A stretch of 64,000 nt of DNA from CAWHOW01 sp963831005 (GTDB lineage: Bacteria; Bacteroidota; Bacteroidia; Bacteroidales; CG2-30-32-10): NCBI GenBank assembly GCA_963831005.1, contig CAWHOW010000018.1, positions 39,643 to 103,642 of the forward strand. The letters run 5' to 3'. Positions 1 through 10,700 of this stretch are shown here, piece by piece (the first letter of the stretch is position 1; each line of letters begins with the position of its first letter). The notes under the pieces are model-generated. The model was not told the DNA's origin. It made no database searches and saw nothing but the letters and a program-made list of their open reading frames with translations. The position numbers and the translations under genes are program-made.

Positions 1-1
1 A

Positions 2-490
2 GTAAAAAGCAGTGGAGATGCATCATCAGCAGTACAGCAAAATGACTATATCCCTGCAATCTTGGAAAATTCACAAAACATAAAGCCTGGTACAGAAGTC
101 ATATTCCTCCTGCAGCAGGATTCGTATATCAGTGGCCAGGATTATGAAAAGATGGCTATAATGTATGGAATAGCCTCATTTAATGGTGGAAGAATGGACA
201 TTACTATAAATACAATTCAGGATAAAACAGGGCAGAAACATCCGGTGAATTTGATAGGTTATAACGAGAATTATCAAAAAGGAGTTTATTACAGTGATGC
301 CGATGCCAATATAAAACAAGGGAAAAGCAATGTTTTCTCATCTACTGCAAATGGTGTTGCCACTACTTTAATCGGAGGGGGTGCAGCTGGTTCCGTTGTT
401 AATGGAGTGGTTCAAACTACTCAAGGCTCTCTTAATAATTCTAAAGCCGAAGTTGACGTTAGCCAGGGATACAAGATGTATTTCAAGTAA
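2..490 (+). CDS. traM: Conjugative transfer protein TraM, C-terminal part (truncated by window edge)
   Basis: The frame is open from the first bases of the window and stops at TAA 488-490, so only the last 162 codons are seen and the true start lies upstream. The residues resemble the C-terminal domain of Bacteroides conjugative-transposon TraM, an inner-membrane/periplasmic part of the type IV secretion channel. A short stretch around PAILENSQ is followed by a beta-rich domain (VIFLLQQDSYISG, YGIASFNGGRMDITINTI) and a Gly/Ala-rich segment (TTLIGGGAAGSVVNGVV) before a final YKMYFK strand. TraN and TraO homologues follow 2.8 kb downstream in the same orientation, which supports the call. Normally traN follows traM directly; here an iteron origin and rep separate them. 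Family assignment is from motif memory, not an alignment. Confidence 0.72.
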   Translation, partial: VKSSGDASSAVQQNDYIPAILENSQNIKPGTEVIFLLQQDSYISGQDYEKMAIMYGIASFNGGRMDITINTIQDKTGQKHPVNLIGYNENYQKGVYYSDADANIKQGKSNVFSSTANGVATTLIGGGAAGSVVNGVVQTTQGSLNNSKAEVDVSQGYKMYFK

Positions 491-957
491 ACTCATATAA
501 ATCGCAATGCTGTTTTAGATGGTTAAGATCCCCTGGTTCTCAACAAAAACACTTACTTTGTGGATTCTTTAATTATCTCATCTTTAAACATATAAAATTA
601 CAACTCATACAAATCGCAATGCTGTTTTTTGTTGTTTCAAATCTTATAGTTCTCTTAGAAAAAATTATTTCATATTGCTCATATAAATCGCAATGCTGTT
701 TTAGATAGTTAAGATCCGCTGGTTCTCAACAAAAACACTTACTTTGTGGATTCTTAATTATCTCATCTTTAAACATATAAAATCATAACTCATACAAATC
801 GCAATGCTGTTTTAAATGATTCAAATTCTTTGTTTTTTACTGAAACCAACTACTTTGAGAGTTTATGGATTTTCTTTTTGTAAAGTGAAATGTGGATTCT
901 TTAATTATCTCATCTTTAAACATATAAAATCATAACTCATACAAATCGCAATGCTGT
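491..957 (+). repeat. About 110-bp direct repeats that carry iterons
   Basis: The segment starting at 491 is repeated almost exactly from about 678: iteron, CTGTTTTAGAT, GGTTCTCAACAAAAACAC, then TCATCTTTAAACATATAAAA and the next iteron. A third partial copy begins near 893. The duplication unit therefore carries two iterons and the spacer between them, so the array appears to have grown by segmental duplication rather than unit by unit. Confidence 0.75.
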
Positions 958-1895
958 TTTATTTGTGAATACCTCTCAGCTTGTTGCGGGGGTGAAAATA
1001 TGTTTGCGAAGCAAACGCAAATTGTTATCAAAGCTTGCTTCTGGGTTCTTTTAAGTCCTATTTATTTCAAATCTCAATTCTGTTCTCAAAGATAATGAAT
1101 GGCACTGCAGCAAGCTGACAGGGTATACAGAATGCTAGTGCTCAGATGTTCAAATACGCCACAGGAAAAGGTATTGACCCAAAAAATACAAAATAACGCA
1201 ATTAATGATTTTATTCAACTTTATTATTTTATTATGTTGCTTAATCCTGGATCATGTTTCCAAATAAGAAGCATTGTGCTAATTACCTTATATTCATGCA
1301 AATAAAATCACAACTCATATAAATCGCAATGATAGCAAGTCGTTATTTATTAAATTCTCAGCATTTAAAGCTAATTCAATAACATACTTATGGAATTTTA
1401 GCAATAAAATGCAATATAAACAGTATTATTTGAAGTATGTGAAAACTTCCACTCATTACTGTAATTGGGGTGTTCTGACATTTTGTCACAACCTTTTATT
1501 TCCTATAGTTTTTTTTTGTTATATATTATATTTAAAGATTATATTATATTAAGTTAATTAAGGGGCTCGAAATTAATTGATATATAATATATTATAAGCG
1601 TTATTCATATAAATAACAATGAAAAATCATATAAATCGCAATGATTAATCATATAAGTATCAATGGCTATTCATACAAATCGCAATTTATATTTGAAATT
1701 ACCGAATGATAATCTTGTTATTAACAATTCTATTTTTACTCATACAAATCGCAATGAACAGTATTATTTAGGATTTAATTAATACTGTAGGATCAAAGTG
1801 CGTTTTTAATTATCATAGTCGGATCTTATTTTATTAACAAATTATTGAATTCATATAAATCGCAATGAGATATAATATTCATATAACCCAATATT
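493..1895 (+). repeat. Iteron array, probable replication origin (oriV)
   Basis: The 17-bp motif TCATAYAAATCGCAATG occurs on the plus strand at 493-509, 605-621, 680-696, 790-806, 937-953, 1315-1331, 1627-1643, 1740-1756 and 1851-1867. A copy ending CAATT lies at 1671-1687, and decayed copies lie near 1606-1622, 1648-1664 and 1879-1895. The first five are followed by CTGTTTT. Spacing is irregular (75-380 bp). The array ends just before a Rep_3-type initiator gene, the standard arrangement of an iteron-regulated origin. An AT-rich stretch at about 1500-1600, with long runs of T and ATATTATATT, could be the melting region. No intact gene occupies 491-2004. Confidence 0.8.
1060..1196 (+). pseudogene. 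Short protein-like fragment inside the origin region
   Basis: In the frame running through ATG 1095, the sequence reads MNGTAAS, a TGA at 1116-1118, then QGIQNASAQMFKYATGKG and a few further residues to TAA at 1194-1196. The residue composition looks like a real protein tail, unlike the surrounding repeats. It may be the displaced end of a transfer gene cut off when the origin entered the tra operon. I do not recognise the family. The start is uncertain and may be spurious. Confidence 0.25.
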
Positions 1896-1939
1896 GACAA
1901 GGGATATACGCTAAATATTATATTTTTGCTTTTTCTAAA

Positions 1940-1986
1940 CATGTATTGTATACCATTTGGTACATGATAATTATTTATTATCTTTG
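1940..1986 (+). promoter_or_regulatory. rep promoter with overlapping palindromic operator
   Basis: TTTG at 1956-1959 and TATCTTTG at 1979-1986 are 19 bp apart, the Bacteroidota -33/-7 arrangement, and predict a start near 1993, about 12 nt before the rep ATG. The -33 box lies inside a nested palindrome: CATGTA 1940-1945 pairs with TACATG 1961-1966, and TACC 1951-1954 with GGTA 1959-1962. This is a plausible site for autorepression by Rep or for binding of another regulator. Confidence 0.6.
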
Positions 1987-2004
1987 TCGTGAAAATTAGT
2001 AATT

Positions 2005-3060
2005 ATGGAAATTTCTGAATTACCTATTCCGGTTTTGCATGCTAAGTTAAAACCATACAACAGAAACAGGGATGTTTTTCTTGCTAAAGAAATGTTTGAT
2101 AAATGCAGATTTGAAATAGATTGCATTTATGCTCAAAGACTCCTTTACGGGTTAATTCAATCACTGGATCAAACAACAGACTTGTTTCCTGAATGGGAAA
2201 TAGACATAAATATTTTATTCAAGTATCTTAATATCGAAAAAAACACTGCAAAATATACTATTGTTAAAGATGCTTTTAGAAAATTAAATGAAAATCCACT
2301 TCAATGGCAGATAAGCGACAAACGTTGGGGTGGTATTCCTTGGTTTACTAAATATGCATACGATGAAAAAGAATCAAACAAAGTAAAAGTAATTCTAAAT
2401 CACGCAGCCAGACCATATTTGCTGACTTTTAAAAGTTATGTGAAATTCAAAACAGAATATTATATGAAGTTAGGGACATTATATTCAACCTGGCTTTATC
2501 CATATTTTAAAAATAATGAATATAAAGGCAATTTCACAGTAACTATTGAAAAACTTAAGGAGTGGACATTTACTGATAAGATAAAGTCATATAATCCCGA
2601 ATATAATCGTAATGCAAATAATAATTTCTTAAAAAATGTTTTAGGTATAAAACATAATATTGAAATAAACCAATGGGAACCAATTAAAACAAAATATAAA
2701 TTAAAGGACTCTGATGAATATGTTGAAAAACCTGCTGGAACAATTCATGAAATAAATACAAAGACTGATATAACAGTTATGGCAGAACCACATAAAAACG
2801 GCAGAAGTTTTGATAAAATTGAATTCTTTGTGTCTCCAAAATCTACAGCTGTTGAAGCCAGAAACAAAAGACAAAAGCAAATTGAATTCGAGATAGATAG
2901 TAAGCCTACCTTATTCAACCATACAACTAATACCTCCGAAAAAAGATACCACATAAGCGAAATGCTATCATTATCTAAGGAATCAGGATTATCCGCCGAA
3001 AACTTTGCAAAAAAAGCCGGTTACGAAAAAAAAGGGGAGTGGTACTACAAAATAAAATAA
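2005..3060 (+). CDS. rep: Replication initiation protein, Rep_3/RepB-type
   Basis: The 351-residue product looks like a Rep_3-superfamily initiator, which binds iterons through two winged-helix domains and opens the plasmid origin. The first winged-helix region runs over about residues 35-190 (FEIDCIYAQRLLYGLIQSL, then ILFKYLNIEKNTAKYTIVKD and SYVKFKTEYYMKLGTLYSTW, with the aromatic-rich stretch typical of the family). The second, more basic half ends around residue 300. The ATG at 2005 follows a clear promoter by the expected distance, and iterons lie immediately upstream. A tail at residues 313-351 (KRYHISEMLSLSKESGLSAE) looks like an extra helical segment. Family recognition is by pattern. 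No partition genes are visible nearby. Confidence 0.85.
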   Translation: MEISELPIPVLHAKLKPYNRNRDVFLAKEMFDKCRFEIDCIYAQRLLYGLIQSLDQTTDLFPEWEIDINILFKYLNIEKNTAKYTIVKDAFRKLNENPLQWQISDKRWGGIPWFTKYAYDEKESNKVKVILNHAARPYLLTFKSYVKFKTEYYMKLGTLYSTWLYPYFKNNEYKGNFTVTIEKLKEWTFTDKIKSYNPEYNRNANNNFLKNVLGIKHNIEINQWEPIKTKYKLKDSDEYVEKPAGTIHEINTKTDITVMAEPHKNGRSFDKIEFFVSPKSTAVEARNKRQKQIEFEIDSKPTLFNHTTNTSEKRYHISEMLSLSKESGLSAENFAKKAGYEKKGEWYYKIK

Positions 3061-3086
3061 AAGTACACCAGCATTTCATACACAAA

Positions 3087-3128
3087 CTACTTTAATATAA
3101 TACAGCACCCGTGTGTGCTTCAAAGTAG
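3087..3128 (+). terminator. Hairpin after rep (weak terminator candidate)
   Basis: CTACTTT at 3087-3093 can pair with AAAGTAG at 3122-3128, enclosing GCAC/GTGC arms. No T-run follows, so intrinsic termination is doubtful. It could instead be a structured or protein-binding element between rep and the traN promoter. Confidence 0.3.
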
Positions 3129-3198
3129 CATATCAAATACCTATATTCTAATTAATTATTAAGGGTTGAAATAATTTTATAAAATTATCTTTTTAAAA

Positions 3199-3229
3199 TT
3201 TGGATAGAAAGTAAAACCTGTTACTTTTG
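3199..3229 (+). promoter_or_regulatory. traN promoter
   Basis: TTTG at 3199-3202 and TACTTTTG at 3222-3229 are separated by exactly 19 bp, matching the Bacteroidota consensus. The predicted start near 3236 gives a leader of about 25 nt before the traN ATG at 3262. Its presence suggests that traN-traO gained, or always had, their own promoter after separation from traM by the origin. Confidence 0.55.
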
Positions 3230-3261
3230 CGAAATTTTTAATTAATTTTAATAAACCCATA

Positions 3262-4158
3262 ATGAAAAGAATAATATTGGCCTGTATAGCACTCATTCCA
3301 ACATGAATTAATTTACCCGCTCAGTCCCTCGATACTATAAAAGTTAGCGAAAACTTCTCCACATCATTGAAATTTCAGGATGGTGTAGATATTAGCTTTA
3401 TTATATTCGGCAATAATCCTCAGATAGGTTCTACCAAGGACGGCCAGCCTATATGCAAATATTATGATGTTTTCCAGCAAGGAAATATCGCAATAATAAA
3501 AGTTAAGTCTAAGGAAACTCCATTAACAACAATTGATATAAAGCTTGCTGATGGCAGCTTTTATCATGATTTGATTTGTTATTCACCAATACCGACCACA
3601 ACATTTTATGATTTCTCCAAACCAAAAACCATTGAGAAAATTGAAGTAAAAAAGACTAAAGAAGAAAAAGCTATTAAAAAAAATAATACAGATACTTTAG
3701 GAGAAAAAGATAAATCAATAGATGCAAACCTGGAAAAATTAGTACCTCTTAAACAAGAATACAAGGATATCGCCCTTATAAAAAAGAATGTGGTGTTTCA
3801 GGTTGTAAATATTGTCAATGATGATAGCTACACTTATATAAAACTGCTGGTAGATAATAAATCTTCTAACCTTTATGAGATAGACGGAATAACTTTTAAA
3901 GTTGCAGAAGGAGCAAAGAAATCAATATTTAAAAAAGAACTCGTAAATCAGAATTACTTAAATCCAAGAAAAATTATATATCCCAAAGACAAGCAAATTA
4001 AAGCATATACATCCGAATATGTCTATTTTGTGATACCTCTTTACACGACAAATAGCGGGACACTTATCATTAAAATAGTTGAAAAAAACGGTTTACGAAA
4101 TGCCGATGTAATTGTGAATGCAACCGATTTAAATAATGTGAAAATATTTTCTGAATGA
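3262..4158 (+). pseudogene. traN: Conjugative transfer protein TraN with in-frame stop in the signal peptide
   Basis: From ATG 3262 the frame reads MKRIILACIALIPT, then TGA at 3304-3306, then INLPAQS and 277 more residues without interruption. The body resembles TraN (DUF4138) of Bacteroides conjugative elements, an outer-membrane-associated channel component. It has beta-rich segments (VDISFIIFGNNPQIGS, NIAIIKVKSKE), a Lys-rich linker at about 95-120, and a C-terminal domain (YTYIKLLVDNKSSNLYEIDG, YVYFVIPLYTTNSGTLIIKI). The stop falls inside an otherwise perfect signal peptide, where TGG would give Trp. Other genes here end in TGA, so recoding is not supported. Either the gene is knocked out, or this is a single-base error. 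traO overlaps its stop by 4 nt. Confidence 0.65.
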
Positions 4159-4700
4159 AAAATAAATTAATAATACTATACTGCCTTTTAACACTCTCTT
4201 TTAGTACCACAATAGGACAAGATTTACAACATATAAAGGGTTTACGTGCGGATGATATAAGCTTTTATATGACTAAGCAGGGTTATGGTTTCAGAGCTGG
4301 ATATACCATGTTCTTTTCCACAAAATTTAATCTTCCCATGTTATTTGATTATGAAACAGGCACTGTAGGTTATACAAAATATTCAAGATATTCTCTGAAT
4401 TTCCAACCGGGCTATACTATTTTAAAGCCTTTCAAAAATGATTACCTGACTGCATACATCCCTGTGCTAGCTGGTATAGAATCATTAAGCACAGATGAAT
4501 TAACTACAAAGCAAAATTCCTTTATGTATCATGTGGGCGTAGGAATAAATAATGAATTAAATATAAGTTCAGCATTAGCAATATTGATATTCTTTGATCA
4601 GATGGTAATAGGACAATCAAAATTAGGAACAAGGTATTATAGTGTGGGCGCAGGATTGAGGATAAAAATTACAAATTTCAAAAATAAAAGAAGCATATAA
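4155..4700 (+). CDS. traO: Conjugative transfer protein TraO
   Basis: The 181-residue protein has a signal peptide (IILYCLLTLSFSTTIGQ) and a small beta-barrel-like body with alternating strands ending in the RYYSVGAGLRIKI outer-membrane signature. This matches TraO of Bacteroides conjugative transposons, an outer-membrane protein that works with TraN. The ATG overlaps the traN stop (ATGA), showing translational coupling and supporting a common transcript. Length is typical of the family (about 190 residues). The assignment rests on order after traN as much as on sequence. Confidence 0.65.
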   Translation: MKNKLIILYCLLTLSFSTTIGQDLQHIKGLRADDISFYMTKQGYGFRAGYTMFFSTKFNLPMLFDYETGTVGYTKYSRYSLNFQPGYTILKPFKNDYLTAYIPVLAGIESLSTDELTTKQNSFMYHVGVGINNELNISSALAILIFFDQMVIGQSKLGTRYYSVGAGLRIKITNFKNKRSI

Positions 4701-4714
4701 TAGATAATACGACT

Positions 4715-7700
4715 ATGAGGAAAATAAAAGTTTTAGCATTAACAGCCTTTATATTTTTTGTTAGCATAAATCAAATTTTTAGCCAGACACTTTATTGGGG
4801 ATGGAATTCAAGCGAGGTAGGCGCATCACCACAGCAGCTGTGTAACGGAGCAAATACATTGTGGTTTGGAATCGCTGGTCAGTTTGATTGTAATAATAAT
4901 GCTTATTACCTGCAATATTCATATGATGGTTTAACATATACTGATTTTTTCACATTTTCACAGACTAATTCATCTAATGCATCAGCTACCGTGTCATGTA
5001 GCTTTACACAAGATGTTTATATCAGAGCAAGAGAACATGATTGGGGTTTAACATGCAGCGAAAACCATTATAGTAATTCTTTTTATTTTAACGTATATGA
5101 TGCTCTGGTCGGAACTATTGCATCCAACCAGGAAATCTGTTATGGAACTTCTGCGGCTTTAATACAGGGAAATGCACCCTCAAGCAATAGTGCACCTGTT
5201 GTATATCAATGGCAAATTTCACCCAATAACACAACATGGTCAAATATCGCTTACTATACTCAGAATTTATTATACCCCACTGCCCTCACTCAGACAACAT
5301 ACTTCAGGAGAATATCAACTTATGGAAGTGGTTATTGCCAGTGTGGAAGTGTAACATCAAATGTTATAACAATAACTGTAGATCCTGCTTTTAACCCCGG
5401 ATCAATTTCAAATTCATTATCCGGAACATATTTATGTTATGGTGTCAGCCCCGGTGATATAAACAGTACTGCTGATGCTACAGGCGGAAACGGAACAATT
5501 ACTTATCAATGGGAAATCTCTACAAATGGTGGAAGTACATGGAGTAATATTTCTGGGGCGACTTCAGATTCTTACACGGTCCCAACCCTTACTACAGCTT
5601 CATCTTTTTTAAGAAAAGCTATCAACAGCTGTGGTTCTTCAAATTCCAATATCATATGGTTTAATGTCTATGCAGAAGTAGTGGCCGGAACTATCTCCGG
5701 GAACCAGACCATTTGCTACAATACTGCCCCTGCACAATTATCCGGTTCTCTCCCGACAAATTCTCTATTAATCGAGCGAGAAAATACGGCAGGTAAAATT
5801 GAAAAAGGAAATATTCTTTCTTCAACTGCGGCCACTTATGCTTATCAGTGGCAATCATCTATCGATGGCGGAAGTACATGGAATGATGTTGCAATAAATT
5901 CAACATCACTGAATTACCAGCCTGTCGCTCTTACTCAGAATACATGGTATAGAAGAATAGATTACCAGGTTGGTTGTACAACTTATACATATACTAACGT
6001 TATTGAAATTACTGTTTACCCGCCATATGTACCGGGAACGATTTCAGCTAACCAGACCATTTGTTATGGAACCCAACCGACTGCTCTTACAGGAACTACC
6101 CCGACCGGGGGTACCGGCTCATTTACCTATCAATGGCAATCTTCTACCAATAACGTAACCTTTGTAAATATTTCAGGGGCAACAACCCTGAATTACCAAC
6201 CTCCTACACTTATGCTTGCTATGCCTATTTATTTTAGACGATTGGAAAATAACTGCGGGTCTAACTATAGTAATACAGTGGAAATAATCACCAGTCCTAA
6301 ATTTGTACCCAGTACTATACTCCCTGCAACACAGCAAATTTGCTATAACTCGACACCTGCACAATTAGTAGCATCAAATTCTACGGGCGGTTTAGGCTCT
6401 TATAATTATCAATGGCAACAGTCAACAGATAGCATACATTGGGTTTCTATTGGCGGCGCAAACTCTCAGAATTATCAACCTGCTTCGCTTACCCAAAATA
6501 CTTGGTACAGAATAGAGACTTCCTGCGGCGGGTGCAATAATGTCTTTTCTAATCCTGTATCTGTAAAAGTTTATCCTGAAATTATCTCCGGAACTATATA
6601 TTCCAGCCAGACTATTTGTTATAACTCTCTGCCATCGGTTTTATATGGGAATACTCCTACAGGCGGTTCCGGCACATACAATTATCAATGGCAATCATCT
6701 CCTGATGGAGTATCATGGACAAATATTACGGGTGCAACAAGCTCTACATACCAGCCTCCTGCTTTAACTTCAACCACATATTACCAAAGAGGTGTCAATA
6801 CAAATTTATGTTCAACATGGCTTTACAGTAATATACTTACAATAACCGTATATTCACAATTAGTACCCGGTGTATTATCATCAAACCAGTCAATTTGTTA
6901 TGGGACGCAACCGGCCACGATTACAGGAACTGCTGCCACAGGAGGCGCTCCTGTTAAATATTATGTATGGTATCAGTCAATCAATGGAGGCGTTTCATGG
7001 ACTCAGGTTGTTCCTACCACTACAACGTTAAATTTTCTGCCTCCTTTTCTTACACAGACTACAGAGTATGAAAGAATAGATGTTTCGGGTAGTTGTGGTG
7101 GTGGAATTACAAATGTCATTACCATTACTGTTCAGCCTAAAATCCTCCCCGGAACAATTTCTGCAAACCAGACAATCAGTTATAATGCAACTCCTGCACA
7201 ACTGACAGGGACAAATGCTACAGGCGGTGATGGAATATTTACCTATCAATGGGAATATTCCACAAATGATACTTTATTTGTTGATATCAGCGGCGCTACA
7301 GGAACTCTCTATCAGCCTCCCGCTTTACAAACGACAACTTATTACAGGCGTTTGGTCATAAGTAACGGTTGCGGACCCGTCTCCTCTAATACAATAACTA
7401 TTACAGTATATGCTGCTTTGTATCCGGGCTTGGTAGGTAACTCACAGGTCATATGTTACAATAACGCTCCCGTTGGATTAACTCAACTTTCTACACCATT
7501 TGGGGGTTCCGGTTCTTTCTTATACCAATGGTTTAACTCGACTGATAAAGTACACTGGAATATTATTTTAAGTGCAAATGCTACAGGGATAACGCCACCT
7601 CTTTTAACAAGCGACATGTATTACAGATGCCAGGTATTTACAACTATTTCACATGATACAGCATATACCAACATAGTTAACATACAGGTTAACCCCGAAC

Positions 7701-10700
7701 TAAATCCGGGCAGTATTTCTTATGGCCAGACTATTTGTTTTGGGACAACTCCTAATGAAATTATAGGAACTCAACCTACAGGTGCTGATGGTAATTATTC
7801 TTATCAATGGTTTAATTCAACGGATGGGCTTACTTGGAACAATGAATCAGTCAATTCATTAAACTTTCAACCTTCCTCTTTAACCCAGACCATATATTAT
7901 AAAAGGGTCACGACATCAGCTTTATGTGGTGCATCATCTTCTAATGTTGATACCATAACTGTTTTACCTCCTTTATATGAAGGTTCTATTTCATCAGACC
8001 AGGATATTTGTTATAATACAATCCCTGATTCAATAATGGGAACATCTGCATCTGGAGGTGATGGGGTTTATGCGTATCAGTGGATGAGTTCTAATGACAG
8101 TATTAGCTTCTACAATGTTGTAGGGGCTACAGGCATAGATTATCAACCTACAGCAATGATAAATACTCAGTGGATAAAACGCACCTGCGTATCAGTACCT
8201 ACAGGTTGTTTACGTCAACAAACAAATGTTGTCAAAATTACTGTGCAACCTAAAATGTTGCCCGGAACCATATCTAAGGATAGTACTGTATGCTATAATG
8301 TCAGTCCCGGAGTTATACATGGAAGTATTGCAACAGGCGGTTACGGCACATACACCTATCAATGGCAATCTTCAACAGATGGCGGAAGTATCTGGAATAA
8401 TCTTTCCGGCGCCACTACTCAAAATTATACCTGCCCTGTGTTAACACAAACGACATGGTTCAGAAGATTTGCTTACTCTTATCAATGTCAATCCGTTTAT
8501 TCCAACATCGTAATAATTAGTGTATATCAGCCTTTACTGGCTGGTACTGTTACCACAGATTCATCAACTGTCTGTTATAATACAGTGCCCCTTGCCTTAT
8601 ACACAACCATAGCACCGACAGGTGGTTATGGGAATTACCAGTATCAATGGCAATCTTCACCAAATAATGTAATATGGTCTGATATTACAGGTGCTACTTC
8701 TGATGCTTACCAGCCTGTAAATCCAATAACACAAAATACTTTCTATAGGGAAAAAATAATTGATACCTGTAAAACTGTTTATTCAAACGTAATTACTGTC
8801 AATGTCAAAGGTGAAATGACTGTCGGCATTATCGGGTATAATCAAACTATAGGTTATAATCACAATCCTGCTCAGATTACAGGACAAGCTTCAACTTCTG
8901 ATATTGGTTTTTCTTATCAGTGGCAGATGTCAAATGATAGCATGAGTTGGGTGGATATAATCAACAATAGCCAGCAACAGAACTATCAACCTTCTGCATT
9001 AATTGATAAAACGTATTATAGACGGTTAACGACAAATGATTGTAATGTGGGTGTGTCTAATATGATAACCGTAAAAGTTCTTCCTGCGCTTCAAAATAAT
9101 ATTCTCCCCAATGATACTATTATCTGTAACGGGACGCAACCTGATACTATAACAGGAACTATACCCTCTGGCGGTTCGGGGACATACACATATCAATGGC
9201 AATCTTCCCATGATGCAATTACCTTTACAAATATCTTAAACGCTGATAAATTTTATTACCATCCCGAAACTATTACCCAGACTACCTACTACATGCGTAT
9301 AGTATATGATGGCGGCTATGATACTTCTTATTCCAATATCATCACATTTAATTTATATGCTCCTCTTGTTGCGGGCACTATAGGCGATGACCAGTCTATT
9401 TGTTTCAATACCATACCTGCTCCTGTTTATACTTCTGCATTTCCTACAGGCGGTGATAGCTCATACAGCTATCAATGGCAGTATTCTACCAATGACGTAA
9501 TATGGAATAACATAACAGGCGCAACCAACAATTATTATATTCCTTCTGCTTTAACCCAAAGTACATGGTATCGTAAGAGAGTGATAAACTCATGTGAAAG
9601 TCAATATACCGATTCTGTTAAAATAACTGTCAATAGTGTGTTAGCAGGCGGGAGTATTGGAAGTAATCAGACCATTGAATATAATAAAGTACCCGGTGAA
9701 CTTATGGGCGCAACACCTACTGGTGGGTTAGGTTCTTATAATTATCAATGGCAATATTCCCCTGACGGGATTGTTTTTTCTAACATAATTACAAATTCCT
9801 CATTACAGGATTACCAGCCTGATACATTGACTGACACTACTTATTTCAGAAGGCTTACAATGGATAACTGTGAGACAGATACAAGTAATGTTGTTAAGAT
9901 AACAGTTGTTCCTGTGATCACTCCGGGAACGATTTCTGCTGCACAGACAATCTGTTATAGTATCGTACCTGCACAATTGACTGGTACACTTCCGACTGGC
10001 GGGACAGGCATATTTAATTATCAGTGGGAAAAATCATCGAACGGGACATCATGGTCGTACATCTTAGGTGCATCAACTCAGAACTTTCAACCTCCTGCAT
10101 TAACGGATACAACTTTTTTCCGAAGGATAGATTATGCTCTGTATTGTGATTCCACCTACACTAATTTTATCATGATAGGAGTAAGGGATAAAGTGCCCGA
10201 ACCAATTGTACCTCTTAATACTGCTTATTGTAAAGGGACTAATGTAATAGTCAATGTTCAGAACCCAACTTTCAATTATAACTGGTACGATTATATGATG
10301 AATTTCCTTCATTCGGGTTCAAGCCATTCTGTTACTGATATTCAAACGGCTCAAAAAGTATATGTTGAAGCTCTTGATATAAATAATTGCGCTTCTGTTT
10401 TTGATACTGTTAGGATTTATGTGGACAGTATCAAAGCCAGATTCATTGCATCATCCGATAGTATTGTTGTCGGAGATTTTATTCAATACACTTCTCAAAA
10501 TCATTCCTTGGCTGCTGTAGCATGGAACTGGAATTTCTTTGACGGCGACGGAAGCGCTTTAGAAAATCCTTATCATTATTATAATACTACAGGAAGAAAA
10601 GATGTATTTCTGGAAGTAACCAGCAGTAATGGTTGTGTTGACAGTTTGCTTGCTAATGGTATAGTCACCGTTTACACTAACCCCAACTCTATTAATGAAA

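Noticed and set aside
1099..1305. A 68-residue plus-strand open frame in the origin region.
   Set aside because: It has no ribosome-binding site or recognisable composition, and it lies in a different frame from the more protein-like fragment at 1060-1196.
491..1895. The repeats were considered as a CRISPR array.
   Set aside because: Spacing varies from 75 to 380 bp, some spacers are themselves repeats, no cas gene is near, and a Rep gene follows; iterons fit better.
3304..3306. TGA read as tryptophan (alternative genetic code).
   Set aside because: Many intact genes here end in TGA (for example at 34858-34860 and 4156-4158), so TGA is a stop.
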